A DNA stretch of 64,000 bases from Mitsuokella multacida DSM 20544 (GCF_000155955.1 NZ_GG697142.2:547325-611324), one strand, 5' to 3'. Counted from the first letter of the stretch, positions 20,994-29,807 are shown. Notes: generated by a model from the sequence alone, not told the origin. Numbers and translations are program-made.

Positions 20994-21866
20994 ATGAAAG
21001 AGTACAAGCCGTTCAAATCCGGAAAAGTTCGTGAGGTCTACGATGCAGGCGACAGCATCATCATGGTTGCGACGGACCGCATTTCCGCTTTCGACCACAT
21101 CCTCAAGAACCAGATCACGAAGAAGGGCAAGGTCCTGACGCAGATGTCGAAGTTCTGGTTCGACTTCACGAAGGACATCATTCCGAACCACATGATCTCG
21201 GTGGACAACAACGACATGCCGGAATTCTTCCGTCAGCCGCAGTTCCTCGGCAACAGCATGAAGTGCAAGAAGCTCACGATGCTGCCGATGGAGTGCATTG
21301 TCCGCGGCTATATCACGGGCAGCGGCTGGGCAAGCTATCAGGAGAACGGCACGGTCTGCGGCATCAAACTGCCGGAGGGCCTCAAGGAATCCCAGAAACT
21401 GCCGGAGCCGATCTTCACGCCGAGCACGAAGGCAGAGCTCGGTGATCACGATGAGAACGTCTCGCTCGAGCAGGGCGCTGCCGTCTTCGAGAAGGAGTTC
21501 CCCGGCCACGGCATGGAATACGCAGAGAAACTGCGCGACTACACGATTGCCATCTACAAGAAGTGCGCCGCATACGCACTCTCGCGCGGCATCATCATCG
21601 CCGACACGAAGTTCGAGTTCGGCCTCGATGAGGACGGCAACATCGTCCTAGGCGATGAGGTCCTGACGCCGGACAGCTCCCGCTTCTGGCCGCTCGAGGG
21701 CTACGAGGCCGGCAAGCCGCAGCCGTCTTACGACAAGCAGTTCGTCCGCGACTGGCTCAAGGCCAACCCGGACAGCGACTACAAGCTGCCGCAGGACGTC
21801 ATCGACAAGACGATTGCCAAGTACGTCGAAGCTTACAAGATGATCACGGGCAAGGACCTCGACTGA
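20994..21866 (+). CDS. purC: phosphoribosylaminoimidazole-succinocarboxamide synthase (SAICAR synthase)
   Basis: 290 residues, the longer PurC type. It joins CAIR and aspartate with ATP to give SAICAR in purine synthesis. The N-terminal KSGKVREVYDAGD and TDRISAFDHI segments, MECIVRGYITGSGW and IADTKFEFGLDEDGN are typical ATP- and substrate-binding motifs; LTPDSSRFWP is near the end. It has its own promoter and terminator and so is a separate unit ahead of purE-purF-purM-purN. Confidence 0.96.
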   Translation: MKEYKPFKSGKVREVYDAGDSIIMVATDRISAFDHILKNQITKKGKVLTQMSKFWFDFTKDIIPNHMISVDNNDMPEFFRQPQFLGNSMKCKKLTMLPMECIVRGYITGSGWASYQENGTVCGIKLPEGLKESQKLPEPIFTPSTKAELGDHDENVSLEQGAAVFEKEFPGHGMEYAEKLRDYTIAIYKKCAAYALSRGIIIADTKFEFGLDEDGNIVLGDEVLTPDSSRFWPLEGYEAGKPQPSYDKQFVRDWLKANPDSDYKLPQDVIDKTIAKYVEAYKMITGKDLD

Positions 21867-21887
21867 TCCCTGCTCACTCATTTGCAT

Positions 21888-21917
21888 GCTCCCGGTTCAT
21901 CCGGGGGCTTTTGCTTT
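21888..21917 (+). terminator. terminator after purC
   Basis: GCTCCCGG / CCGGGGGC stem, loop TTCAT, followed by TTTTGCTTTT. Confidence 0.75.
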
Positions 21918-21945
21918 TGCGCAAGGACATCTGTCCCGTTTTCAG

Positions 21946-21974
21946 TTGACAGCCTAGTTTTTTACCGTTATCAT
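21946..21974 (+). promoter_or_regulatory. purE promoter
   Basis: TTGACA and TATCAT, 17 bases apart, about 50 bases before purE. It closely resembles the purC promoter in both boxes and spacing, so the two units may share control. Confidence 0.78.
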
Positions 21975-22023
21975 TGATGTAGAGAATGAATGATTGCTTG
22001 AGTGTATATAGGAGATGATATCC

Positions 22024-22518
22024 ATGAATGCCAAGAAAGTAGCTGTGATCATGGGAAGCGACTCCGACTGGCCAATCCTGAAGCCAGCCGTCGAGCTCTT
22101 GAAGCAGTTTGGCATCGAGTCGGAAGTGACGGTCGCATCGGCGCACCGCACGCCGGCGAAAGTCCGTACGTTTGTTGAGTCGGCCCCCGAGAAGGCCGTC
22201 GCTGCCTTCATCATCGGCGCGGGCGCTGCGGCACACCTCGCCGGTGTCGTCGCGAGCTACACGACGCTGCCGGTCATCGGCGTGCCGATCAATGCGACCT
22301 CGCTGAACGGCATGGACGCACTGCTCTCGACGGTCCAGATGCCGTCGGGCATCCCGGTCGCGACGATGGCCATCAATGGCGCAAAGAACGCCGCCATCTT
22401 CGCCGTCGAGATGTTCTCGATCGCCGATGACGATCTCAAGAAGCAGCTCGCCGACTACCGCGCGGAGATGGTCGCGGGCGTCGAGAAGAAGGCCGCGCGC
22501 GTCGCTGCTCAGCTCTGA
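22024..22518 (+). CDS. purE: N5-carboxyaminoimidazole ribonucleotide mutase
   Basis: 164 residues from ATG giving [17 protein letters not shown]; an ATG nine bases upstream is possible but lies too close to the AGGAG site. PurE class I converts N5-CAIR to CAIR. The substrate loop GSDSDW, the histidine in SAHRTP and [14 protein letters not shown] are complete. No purK is adjacent. Confidence 0.96.
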   Translation: MNAKKVAVIMGSDSDWPILKPAVELLKQFGIESEVTVASAHRTPAKVRTFVESAPEKAVAAFIIGAGAAAHLAGVVASYTTLPVIGVPINATSLNGMDALLSTVQMPSGIPVATMAINGAKNAAIFAVEMFSIADDDLKKQLADYRAEMVAGVEKKAARVAAQL

Positions 22519-22579
22519 GCCGCGCACCGCGAAGAGAAACCAATGATAGAGAAAGAGAAAAGGAAGAAGCAGAACAACC

Positions 22580-24019
22580 ATGTATGATAATGGCTACAAC
22601 CCAGAACCAAAGTGGAAAGAGGAATGCGGCGTTTACGGCGTGTACTCCCATACGGAAGATGTCTCCGGCTTGACGTACCTCGGCCTCTATGCCCTGCAGC
22701 ACCGCGGGCAGGAGAGTGCCGGCATCGCCATCACGGACGGCGCCTGGATGGATGTGACGCGCGGCATGGGACTCGTCAACGAAGTATTCCGCCACCAGGT
22801 CCCGCACATGGAGAACCAGTGCATCGCCGTCGGCCATGTGCGCTATTCGACGACGGGCTCGAGCCTGCTCGCCAACACGCAGCCGCTGCTCGTCAACTAC
22901 GCGGGCGGCAAGATCGCGCTTGCCCACAACGGCAACCTGACGAATGCCGCCGAGATTCGCCATGAGCTCGAGCAGCAGGGCACGATCTTCCAGACCTCCA
23001 TCGATTCGGAAGTCATCGTGAACCTCATCGCGCGCTCCCACAAGGAGACGATCGAGGAACGCATCATCGAGAGCCTCAAGATGGTCAAGGGCTGCTACTG
23101 CCTGACGATCATGACCGAGGATAAGCTCATCGGTGCCCGCGATCCGCAGGGCTTCCGTCCGCTCTGCCTCGGCAAGACGGAGGAGGGCAGCTGGATTCTC
23201 TCGTCGGAGACCTGCGGCCTCGACGTCGTCGGCGCAGAGTTTGTGCGCGACGTCCTGCCTGGTGAGATGGTCGTCATCGACAAGGACGGCCTCAAGTCGT
23301 ATCCGTTCGCGACGGACGAGAAGAAGGCCGGCTGCATCTTCGAGTACATCTACTTCGCGCGCCCGGATTCCGTCATCGACGGCCAGAGCGTCCACGAAGC
23401 GCGCTTCCAGATGGGCCGCGAGCTCGCGCGCGAGTCGGGCTTCAAGGGCGACATCGTCATCTCCGTGCCGGACTCCGGCACGACGGCCGCGACGGGCTTT
23501 GCCTATGAGTCGGGCATCCCGTTCGTCGAGGGCCTCATCAAGAACCGCTACATCGGCCGCACTTTCATCCAGCCGACGCAGAAGAAGCGCGACACGGCTG
23601 TCAAGCTCAAGCTCAACGCCATCCGCTCCGTCGTCGAGGGCAAGTCGGTCATCATGGTCGACGACTCCATCGTCCGCGGCACGACAAGCGGCAAGATCGT
23701 CCGCATGCTGAGGAATGCCGGCGCGACGGCCGTACACGTCTGCATCAGCAGCCCGCCGATCGGCTATCCCTGCTTCTATGGCATCGATACCAGCGTGCGC
23801 AAGGAGCTCATCGCCGCGACGAAATCCGTCGAGGAGATTCGCGAGTTCATCGGCGCCGACTCCCTGCACTTCCTGAGCATCGAAGGCCTCAAGAAATGCG
23901 TGCCGAACCTCAAGGCCGATGACATGTGCTACGCCTGCTTCAACAGCGCCTACCCGATCGAAGACGGCGCCAAGCCGGCCGGCAACAGCAAGTACGTCTT
24001 CGAGCAGCGCAAGTGCTGA
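22580..24019 (+). CDS. purF: amidophosphoribosyltransferase
   Basis: 479 residues; first committed step of purine synthesis, moving glutamine nitrogen onto PRPP. A short propeptide precedes the catalytic Cys16 in EECGVYGV, so the protein is probably self-processed. The PRPP loop VIMVDDSIVRGT is present. Four cysteines (KAGC, YPC, CYAC) in the order of the Bacillus enzyme indicate the 4Fe-4S, oxygen-sensitive type. It follows purE by about 60 bases. Confidence 0.96.
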   Translation: MYDNGYNPEPKWKEECGVYGVYSHTEDVSGLTYLGLYALQHRGQESAGIAITDGAWMDVTRGMGLVNEVFRHQVPHMENQCIAVGHVRYSTTGSSLLANTQPLLVNYAGGKIALAHNGNLTNAAEIRHELEQQGTIFQTSIDSEVIVNLIARSHKETIEERIIESLKMVKGCYCLTIMTEDKLIGARDPQGFRPLCLGKTEEGSWILSSETCGLDVVGAEFVRDVLPGEMVVIDKDGLKSYPFATDEKKAGCIFEYIYFARPDSVIDGQSVHEARFQMGRELARESGFKGDIVISVPDSGTTAATGFAYESGIPFVEGLIKNRYIGRTFIQPTQKKRDTAVKLKLNAIRSVVEGKSVIMVDDSIVRGTTSGKIVRMLRNAGATAVHVCISSPPIGYPCFYGIDTSVRKELIAATKSVEEIREFIGADSLHFLSIEGLKKCVPNLKADDMCYACFNSAYPIEDGAKPAGNSKYVFEQRKC

Positions 24020-24082
24020 GACGCGTGCAAATCACGAGAATATCGGAATATCGTCAGATAGGAAAGGAACCAGAATAGCAAA

Positions 24083-25135
24083 ATGGCAGAACAACTTACC
24101 TATAAGGATTCCGGCGTCGACATCGATGCTGGCAACTACTCCGTCAAACTCATCAAGGACAGCGTCAAGGCGACGTATCGTCCGGAGGTCCTCGGCGACC
24201 TCGGCGGCTTCGGCGGTCTCTTTGCGCTGAATTCCGGCAAGTACAAGGAGCCGGTGCTCGTCTCCGGCACCGACGGCGTCGGCACGAAGCTGCGCCTGGC
24301 CTTCATGCTCGACAAGCACGACACGATCGGCCAGGACGCCGTTGCCATGTGCGTCAACGACATCCTCGTCCAGGGTGCTGAGCCGCTCTTCTTCCTCGAC
24401 TACCTCGCCGTCGGCAAGCTCGACCCCGAGCAGGTCGCCGCTGTCGTCAAGGGCGTCGCGAACGCCTGCAAAGAGTCCGGCTGCGCCCTCATTGGCGGCG
24501 AGACCGCTGAGATGAGCGGCTTCTATCCGGTCGGCGAGTACGACATCGCCGGCTTCGCCGTCGGCGTCGTCGAGAAGTCGAAAGTCATCACGAGCGAGCG
24601 CGTCAAAGAAGGCGACGTGCTCCTCGGCCTGCCGTCCTCCGGCGTCCATTCGAACGGCTATTCCCTCGTGCGCAAGATCTGCTTCGAGCACAAGGGCTTC
24701 AAGGGCGACGAGTACATCGACGAGCTCGGCAAGACCATCGGCGAAGAACTCCTGACCCCGACGCGCCTCTACCCGAAGACCTGCCTGCCGCTGATTGAGA
24801 AATTCGACATCCACGGCATGGTCCACATCACGGGCGGCGGCTTCTACGACAACATCCCGCGCGCCCTGCCAGACGACATGGCCGTTGAGATCGACAGCTC
24901 CGTCTGGCAGATGCCGACGATTTTCCGCCTCCTGCAGCAGTGGGGCAACGTCGACTGGCATGAGATGTACCGCACCTTCAACATGGGCATCGGCATGGTC
25001 ATCATGGCGAGCCGCGAAGAAGCCGACAAGATCAAGGCCCACCTCGAAGCCGAGAACGAGACGGTCTACGAGATCGGCCGCGTCGTCCGCGGCAACCACG
25101 ATGTGACGATCAAAGGCGGCGTGTTCGATGAGTAA
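24083..25135 (+). CDS. purM: phosphoribosylformylglycinamidine cyclo-ligase (AIR synthase)
   Basis: 350 residues; closes the imidazole ring of AIR using ATP. The motifs [43 protein letters not shown] and [13 protein letters not shown] are all present. It overlaps purN by eight bases, indicating translational coupling. Confidence 0.96.
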   Translation: MAEQLTYKDSGVDIDAGNYSVKLIKDSVKATYRPEVLGDLGGFGGLFALNSGKYKEPVLVSGTDGVGTKLRLAFMLDKHDTIGQDAVAMCVNDILVQGAEPLFFLDYLAVGKLDPEQVAAVVKGVANACKESGCALIGGETAEMSGFYPVGEYDIAGFAVGVVEKSKVITSERVKEGDVLLGLPSSGVHSNGYSLVRKICFEHKGFKGDEYIDELGKTIGEELLTPTRLYPKTCLPLIEKFDIHGMVHITGGGFYDNIPRALPDDMAVEIDSSVWQMPTIFRLLQQWGNVDWHEMYRTFNMGIGMVIMASREEADKIKAHLEAENETVYEIGRVVRGNHDVTIKGGVFDE

Positions 25136-25748
25136 GCAAGTATTAGGCGTGCTGTGCTCCGGACGCGGCACCGACCTCCAGTCCATCATCGACGCCATCG
25201 GCCGCGGTGAAGTAGATGCGACAATCGCCCTTGTCCTGACCGACAAGCCCGACGCCTACGCCCTCACGCGCGCCGAAAAAGCCGGCATCAAAGCCCTCTG
25301 CATCGACCGCAAGCAGTTCGACGGCCGTCAGCCCTTCGAAGAGGCCCTCATTAAAGCCCTCGACGAAGCAGGCGTCACCCTCGTCGTCCTCGCCGGCTTC
25401 ATGCGCATCCTGACCCCGTATTTCGTGCGCCACTACGCTGGCCGCATCATGAACATCCACCCGGCCCTCCTGCCGAGCTTCACTGGCGCCCACGCCCACC
25501 GCGACGTCCTCGCCTACGGTGTCAAAGTCAGCGGCTGCACCGTCCACTTCGTCGACGAAGGCACCGACAGCGGCCCCATCATCCTGCAAGCCGCCGTCCC
25601 CGTCCTCGACGACGACACCGAAGAAACCCTCGGCGCCCGCGTCCTAGAGCAGGAACACATCATCTACCCCAAAGCCATCCAGCTCTACTGCGAAGGCCGC
25701 TTGAAGGTCGATGGTCGCCACGTCCGCATCTTACCAGCCCAGAAGTGA
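25128..25748 (+). CDS. purN: phosphoribosylglycinamide formyltransferase
   Basis: 206 residues; transfers the formyl group of 10-formyl-THF to GAR. The catalytic Asn and His are visible in [11 protein letters not shown] and the Asp in [22 protein letters not shown] is also typical. Its start lies inside purM. The stretch after it carries three tandem structured repeats before the cyclohydrolase gene. Confidence 0.95.
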   Translation: MSKQVLGVLCSGRGTDLQSIIDAIGRGEVDATIALVLTDKPDAYALTRAEKAGIKALCIDRKQFDGRQPFEEALIKALDEAGVTLVVLAGFMRILTPYFVRHYAGRIMNIHPALLPSFTGAHAHRDVLAYGVKVSGCTVHFVDEGTDSGPIILQAAVPVLDDDTEETLGARVLEQEHIIYPKAIQLYCEGRLKVDGRHVRILPAQK

Positions 25749-25794
25749 CCAGAAGTAACTAGGGCAGAGGCGAGATATGTAGGAAGTAACTAGG

Positions 25795-25976
25795 GATGAG
25801 GTGAAATTTTTCGCCTGCAGAAGCGAAGCGACCGCCCAAAGGGCTGGCCGACAACGGAACCTAGCAAAGCACTCCGATGTCAGAACGCCGCGGCAGGCGG
25901 CGAAACAGCTAAGAATGCACCGACGTCCTAGTCGGCCATTTAGCTGAGCGCCGAAGCCGAAAAACTTCACCTCATC
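25795..25976 (+). repeat. structured repeat, copy 3 (first of a tandem trio)
   Basis: Arms of 19 bp with 18 pairs: GATGAGGTGAAATT... against ...CTTCACCTCATC. Inner helix TGGCCGAC (25845) / GTCGGCCA (25931). A remnant of another left end (AACTAGGGCAGAGGCGAGAT) sits just upstream. Shortly after the right arm comes GATGTAAACAAA, as after copies 4 and 6. Confidence 0.85.
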
Positions 25977-26016
25977 CTCTCGCACGATGTAAACAAACTC
26001 CGGCAGGAACTGACTA

Positions 26017-26202
26017 GGGCAGGGGCGAGATCTTTCGCCTGCAGAAGCGAAGCGACCGTCCGCAGGACTGGCCGCCAAGCAAACGGAGCAAGGCAATCCG
26101 ATGTCAGAACGCCGCGGTAAGCGGCGAAGACGCTTTGCCGTGCAAAAGAGGCGTGAAGGCCATTCAGCTGAGCGCCGAAGCCGAAAAAACTCGCCCCTGC
26201 CC
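26017..26202 (+). repeat. structured repeat, copy 4 (tandem)
   Basis: It begins exactly 222 bases after copy 3. Arms of 21 bp with 19 pairs (GGGCAGGGGCGAG... / ...CTCGCCCCTGCCC). The central hairpin is changed in its loop (CGCCGC-GGTAA-GCGGCG). GATGTAAACAAA follows the right arm. Confidence 0.85.
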
Positions 26203-26238
26203 ATCCGCGATGTAAACAAACCCCGGCAGGAACAGACT

Positions 26239-26426
26239 AGGGTAGGGACGAGATTTTTCGCCTGCAGAAGCGAAGCGCCTGCCCGCAGGGCTGGCCGACA
26301 GCCAAATCCAGTTAGGTCCAGCGCTGTCAGAACGCCGCGGCAGGCGGCGAAGCAGCTAAAGAGGCATCGATATCCTTGTCGGCCATTTAGCTGAGCGCCG
26401 AAGCCGAAAAAACTCGCCCCTGCCCT
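26239..26426 (+). repeat. structured repeat, copy 5 (tandem)
   Basis: It begins 222 bases after copy 4. Arms of 22 bp with about 19 Watson-Crick pairs plus a G-U pair. Inner helix TGGCCGAC (26292) / GTCGGCCA (26378). A changed form, GATGTAAACAGA, follows the right arm and runs into the ribosome-binding site of the next gene. Confidence 0.85.
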
Positions 26427-26458
26427 TACACGATGTAAACAGAAAGAGGTACAACACC

Positions 26459-27052
26459 ATGCAGATCAAACGCGCGCTCATCAGCGTATCGAACAAACAG
26501 GGCGTCGTCGACTTCGCCCGCAAACTCCACGAAGCCGGCGTCGAGATCGTCTCCACGGGCGGCACGATGAAAGCCATCAAAGAGGCCGGCATCCCCGTCA
26601 CCTACGTCAGCGACGTCACCGGTTTCCCCGAGATCATGGACGGCCGCGTCAAGACCCTCAACCCGTACATCCACGGTGGCATCCTCGCCGTCCGCGACAA
26701 CCCCGAGCACGTCCGCGAGATGGAAGAGCACCACATCACCGGCATCGACCTCGTCGCTGTCAACCTCTATCCGTTCAAAGAGACCATCGCCAAGCCGAAC
26801 GTCACCCTCGCCGAAGCCATCGAGAACATCGACATCGGCGGCCCCGCCATGGTCCGCGCCGCTGCCAAGAACTTCAAGTTCGTCACCATCGTCACGAACC
26901 CGGCCCGCTACGACGCCATCGCCGAGCAGGTCACGAAGAACGGCTGCGTCGACGACCGCACGCGCATGGAGCTCGCACAGGAAGCCTTCGCGCACACGGC
27001 CGCTTACGACACGATGATCAAGGATTATCTCGCCGAGCAGCTCAAGAAATAA
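26459..27052 (+). CDS. purH: IMP cyclohydrolase domain protein (PurH N-terminal part only)
   Basis: 197 residues covering only the MGS-like IMP cyclohydrolase domain of Pur[52 protein letters not shown] and [16 protein letters not shown]. The AICAR transformylase domain (about 300 residues more in bifunctional PurH) is missing, and the stop is followed directly by an intergenic stretch and purD. The protein ends cleanly, so this looks like a natural single-domain enzyme that closes FAICAR to IMP, with the transformylase encoded elsewhere. AGAAAGAGG lies before the ATG. Confidence 0.9.
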   Translation: MQIKRALISVSNKQGVVDFARKLHEAGVEIVSTGGTMKAIKEAGIPVTYVSDVTGFPEIMDGRVKTLNPYIHGGILAVRDNPEHVREMEEHHITGIDLVAVNLYPFKETIAKPNVTLAEAIENIDIGGPAMVRAAAKNFKFVTIVTNPARYDAIAEQVTKNGCVDDRTRMELAQEAFAHTAAYDTMIKDYLAEQLKK

Positions 27053-27130
27053 GAATACGAGCCTTCCCCCGCAGGCACTTTTCACGCGCCGGTGGGAGAG
27101 GGCCATTTGCGTTTTACTGGAGGAAGTAGC

Positions 27131-28414
27131 ATGAACATCTTAGTCATCGGTTCCGGCGGCCGCGAGCACACCCTGGCCTGGAAACTCGCCCAGTCGCCAA
27201 AAGCCACCAAGCTCTACGCCGTCCCCGGCAATCCCGGCATGGCCGACATCGCCGAGTGCATCGGAGGCGTCGACATCTGCGATAACGAAGCCCTCGTCAA
27301 GCTCGCCGAGGACAAAGCCATCGACCTCGTCGTCGTCGGCCCCGAAGTCCCGCTGACGAACGGCGTCGTCGACGCCATGAACGCCGCCGGCATCAAAGCC
27401 TTCGGCCCGCGCAAGCTCGCCGCCGAGATCGAAGGCTCCAAGTCCTTCTCCAAGAATCTCATGAAGAAGTACGGCATCCCGACCGCCAAGTACGAAGTCT
27501 TCACCGACGCCGACGAAGCCCGCGCCTACATCAAGAAAGAGGGCGCCCCAATCGTCATCAAAGCCGACGGCCTCGCCGCTGGCAAAGGCGTCATCGTCGC
27601 CATGACCCTCGAAGAAGCCCTCGATGCCGTCCACGAGATCATGGACGATGCCGCCTTCGGCAAAGCCGGCAGCCGCGTCGTCATCGAAGAATTCATGGAA
27701 GGCGAGGAGGCATCCCTCTTGGCCTTCACCGACGGCAAGACCATCTACCCGATGGTCAGCTCCCAGGACCACAAGCGTGCCTACGACGGCGACAAAGGCC
27801 CGAATACCGGCGGCATGGGCACCTACGCACCAGCCCCCGTCATGACCGACGAGATGGTCAAGATCGCCACCGAGCGCATCCTGAAGCCAACCATCGCCGC
27901 CATGGCCAAAGAAGGCCGCCCCTATAAAGGCTGCCTCTACGCCGGCCTCATGATCACCAAAGAAGGCCCCAAAGTCGTCGAATTCAACGCCCGCTTCGGT
28001 GACCCCGAGACCCAGGTCGTCCTGCCGCTCCTCGAGAGCGACCTCGTCGACATCATGCTCGCCTGCACCGACGGCCACCTCGACGAAGAACACATCGAGT
28101 GGAGCAAAGGCGCAGCCGTCTGCGTCGTCATCGCCTCCGGCGGCTACCCCAAAGCCTATAAAAAAGGCTACCCGATCGAAGGCCTCGCCAAAGCAAAAGC
28201 CCTCGACACCCTCGTCTTCCACGCCGGCACCGCCGAAAAAGACGGCAAGATCGTCACCAACGGCGGCCGCGTCCTCGGCGTCGTCGCCAAAGCCGACGAC
28301 ATCCGCACCGCCGTCGACAAAGCCTACAAAGGCGTCAACGCCATCACCTTTAAAGACGCCTTCCACCGTAACGACATCGCCCACCGCGCCCTCGAACGCC
28401 TGGCCGATAAATAA
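27131..28414 (+). CDS. purD: phosphoribosylamine-glycine ligase
   Basis: 427 residues from ATG giving MNILVIGSGGREHTLAW, the family start; ACTGGAGGAAG lies upstream. ATP-grasp enzyme making GAR. LVVVGPEVPLTNG, PIVIKADGLAAGKGV, GGMGTYAPAP and EFNARFGDPETQ are all complete. Last gene of the purine run; a terminator follows. Confidence 0.96.
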   Translation: MNILVIGSGGREHTLAWKLAQSPKATKLYAVPGNPGMADIAECIGGVDICDNEALVKLAEDKAIDLVVVGPEVPLTNGVVDAMNAAGIKAFGPRKLAAEIEGSKSFSKNLMKKYGIPTAKYEVFTDADEARAYIKKEGAPIVIKADGLAAGKGVIVAMTLEEALDAVHEIMDDAAFGKAGSRVVIEEFMEGEEASLLAFTDGKTIYPMVSSQDHKRAYDGDKGPNTGGMGTYAPAPVMTDEMVKIATERILKPTIAAMAKEGRPYKGCLYAGLMITKEGPKVVEFNARFGDPETQVVLPLLESDLVDIMLACTDGHLDEEHIEWSKGAAVCVVIASGGYPKAYKKGYPIEGLAKAKALDTLVFHAGTAEKDGKIVTNGGRVLGVVAKADDIRTAVDKAYKGVNAITFKDAFHRNDIAHRALERLADK

Positions 28415-28426
28415 ACTCCAGATAGC

Positions 28427-28458
28427 AAAAAAGACACGGCCTACAACCGTGTCTTTTT
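28427..28458. terminator. terminator after purD
   Basis: AAAAAAGACACGG / CCGTGTCTTTTTT with loop CCTACAA. A and T runs on both sides allow function in both directions. Confidence 0.85.
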
Positions 28459-28480
28459 TATTGGTTTTTACGACGTAAAC

Positions 28481-28510
28481 AAAAAAGCCGCCAGCCAAAG
28501 CTGACGACTT
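28481..28510 (-). terminator. terminator of the first tRNA-Pro gene
   Basis: On the minus strand AGTCGTCAGC / GCTGGCGGCT with loop TTTG is followed by six T; it lies ten bases beyond the tRNA 3' end. Confidence 0.75.
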
Positions 28511-28520
28511 GTAATTTCAA

Positions 28521-28597
28521 TGGTCGGGATGACAGGATTCGAACCTGCGGCCTCATCGTCCCGAACGATGCGCGCTACCAAACTGTGCCACATCCCG
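28521..28597 (-). tRNA. tRNA-Pro (anticodon CGG), copy 1
   Basis: 77 bases including an encoded CCA. The acceptor stem CGGGATG / CATCCCG, anticodon stem CATCG / CGATG around loop TTCGGGA, and T-arm GGTTCGAATCC are visible. The anticodon reads CGG, decoding CCG. The product is identical to copy 2 and has the same upstream promoter. Confidence 0.95.
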
Positions 28598-28611
28598 TAG
28601 TCACAAGAAAT

Positions 28612-28640
28612 ATTATACGAAGAATCCATCCCGTTGTCAA
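28612..28640 (-). promoter_or_regulatory. consensus promoter of tRNA-Pro copy 1
   Basis: On the minus strand, perfect TTGACA and TATAAT boxes with a 17-base spacer lie just upstream of the tRNA. Confidence 0.88.
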
Positions 28641-28731
28641 CATCTTTTTGAAAAAGTCCCCAAATTTCTTCCAGCGAAGCAAACCGAAGGGAGCGAAGCT
28701 GAGCTCGATGTGCGCCAAAACGGCAGTACCT

Positions 28732-28916
28732 AGGGAAGGGGGATGATTTTCGCCTGCAGAAGCGGAGTGACTGCCCGCAGGGCTGGCCGACACCGGAATT
28801 TAGCAAGGCGACCCGATGTCAGAACGCCGCGTCAGGCGGCGAATCACCTTGGTCTTAAGAAAGAGGCGAGGAGGCCATTTTAACGGAGCGCCGAAGCCGA
28901 AAATCATCCCCCTTCC
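28732..28916 (+). repeat. structured repeat, copy 6
   Basis: Arms of 20 bp, all paired: GGGAAGGGGGATGATT... / ...AATCATCCCCCTTCCC. The central hairpin loop differs (CGCCGC-GTCAG-GCGGCG). GATGTAAACAAA follows the right arm. It lies between the two tRNA-Pro genes. Confidence 0.87.
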
Positions 28917-28973
28917 CCTTATGAGATGTAAACAAACACCCATCCTGCAAATTCCTCTTTGCGCGATGTAAAC

Positions 28974-29003
28974 AAAAAAGCCACCCGCAAAAGCAGATGG
29001 CTT
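28974..29003 (-). terminator. terminator of the second tRNA-Pro gene
   Basis: On the minus strand AGCCATCTGC / GCGGGTGGCT with loop TTTT, then TTTTTT. Confidence 0.75.
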
Positions 29004-29013
29004 GAGTTCTCAA

Positions 29014-29090
29014 TGGTCGGGATGACAGGATTCGAACCTGCGGCCTCATCGTCCCGAACGATGCGCGCTACCAAACTGTGCCACATCCCG
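29014..29090 (-). tRNA. tRNA-Pro (anticodon CGG), copy 2
   Basis: Sequence identical to copy 1 over all 77 bases, with CCA encoded. The promoter and about 20 further upstream bases are also nearly identical, so the whole unit was duplicated and the stretch between the copies now contains repeat copy 6. Confidence 0.95.
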
Positions 29091-29104
29091 TAGTCACAAG
29101 AAAT

Positions 29105-29133
29105 ATTATACGAAGAATCCACCCCGTTGTCAA
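29105..29133 (-). promoter_or_regulatory. consensus promoter of tRNA-Pro copy 2
   Basis: TTGACA and TATAAT on the minus strand, spacer 17, the same layout as for copy 1. Confidence 0.88.
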
Positions 29134-29279
29134 CACCTTCCTCAAAAATATTTCGCCCAAGAGAAAAAATATGTTCGCAGCCCAAGAAAACAGCGCCAAA
29201 AAAGAAGGAATTTCCCCACCCGAGAACGAAATACTCCATATAATCAGAAAATCATCATCTTCGCATAGGAGGGGTTAAT

Positions 29280-29660
29280 ATGGGCAGAATCCAGAAAATC
29301 TTAGTACCAGTCGACGGTTCCGTCAACGGCTGCAAAGCCGTCGATGAAGCAATCTTCTTCGCCGAGAAATGCAAAGCCGACCTCGACTTCGTCTACGTCG
29401 CCAGCAACATCAACAAAGACATCCCAAGCCACATCGTCTTCGACCGCATCTGGGAGAAACTGCCAGACGACATCAAAGCATCCAAGCATGTCGAGACCGG
29501 CAACATCCCGAAAGCCATCATGCGCGTCGCCGCCGAAGAGCATAGCGACCTCATCATCATGGGCAGCCGCGGCCTCGGCCTCTTCAAAGGCGCCCTGATC
29601 GGCAGCGTCAGCCAGAAAGTCGTCGAAGAATCCCCAATCCCGGTCATGGTCATCAAATAA
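29280..29660 (+). CDS. universal stress protein family
   Basis: 126 residues, a single UspA domain. The ATP-binding signature G-x2-G-x9-G-S is present as GSRG-LGLFKGALI-GS near the C-terminus, and KILVPVDGSVNG opens the fold, so this is the nucleotide-binding class. Its cellular role cannot be read from the sequence. A TATAAT at 29239 and AGGAGGGG before the ATG suggest its own unit; a strong terminator follows. Confidence 0.88.
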   Translation: MGRIQKILVPVDGSVNGCKAVDEAIFFAEKCKADLDFVYVASNINKDIPSHIVFDRIWEKLPDDIKASKHVETGNIPKAIMRVAAEEHSDLIIMGSRGLGLFKGALIGSVSQKVVEESPIPVMVIK

Positions 29661-29699
29661 CCAAAGACCGCGATCACAAGTCCACACAAGTCATCAACC

Positions 29700-29745
29700 G
29701 CCGCCTCCGTGATGCCAACCACCACGGAGGCGGCCTTTTCTTTTC
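29700..29745 (+). terminator. terminator after the universal stress protein gene
   Basis: CCGCCTCCGTG / CACGGAGGCGG stem followed by CCTTTTCTTTT. Confidence 0.85.
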
Positions 29746-29760
29746 CTTCAGCGGCCCCTG

Positions 29761-29769
29761 TGGTATAAT
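29761..29769 (+). promoter_or_regulatory. extended -10 promoter before the AI-2E family gene
   Basis: TGGTATAAT, 39 bases before the start codon; no convincing -35. Confidence 0.55.
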
Positions 29770-29807
29770 CGAGGTAGTCATCATTTTTGATAGTTTAGGA
29801 GACTCTT

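Noticed and set aside
22436-23869. 477-residue open frame opposite purF
   Set aside because: Antisense frame of the same kind, with no recognisable motif.
25749-26450. Tandem 222-bp repeats as a CRISPR array
   Set aside because: Units are long, with diverged arms and no short identical repeat and unique spacer pattern, and there are no cas genes.
25731-26601. Short open frames over the repeats that read like [11 protein letters not shown] in several places
   Set aside because: The frames arise from the structured repeats themselves; there are no consistent start sites, and the repeated peptide follows the DNA repeat.
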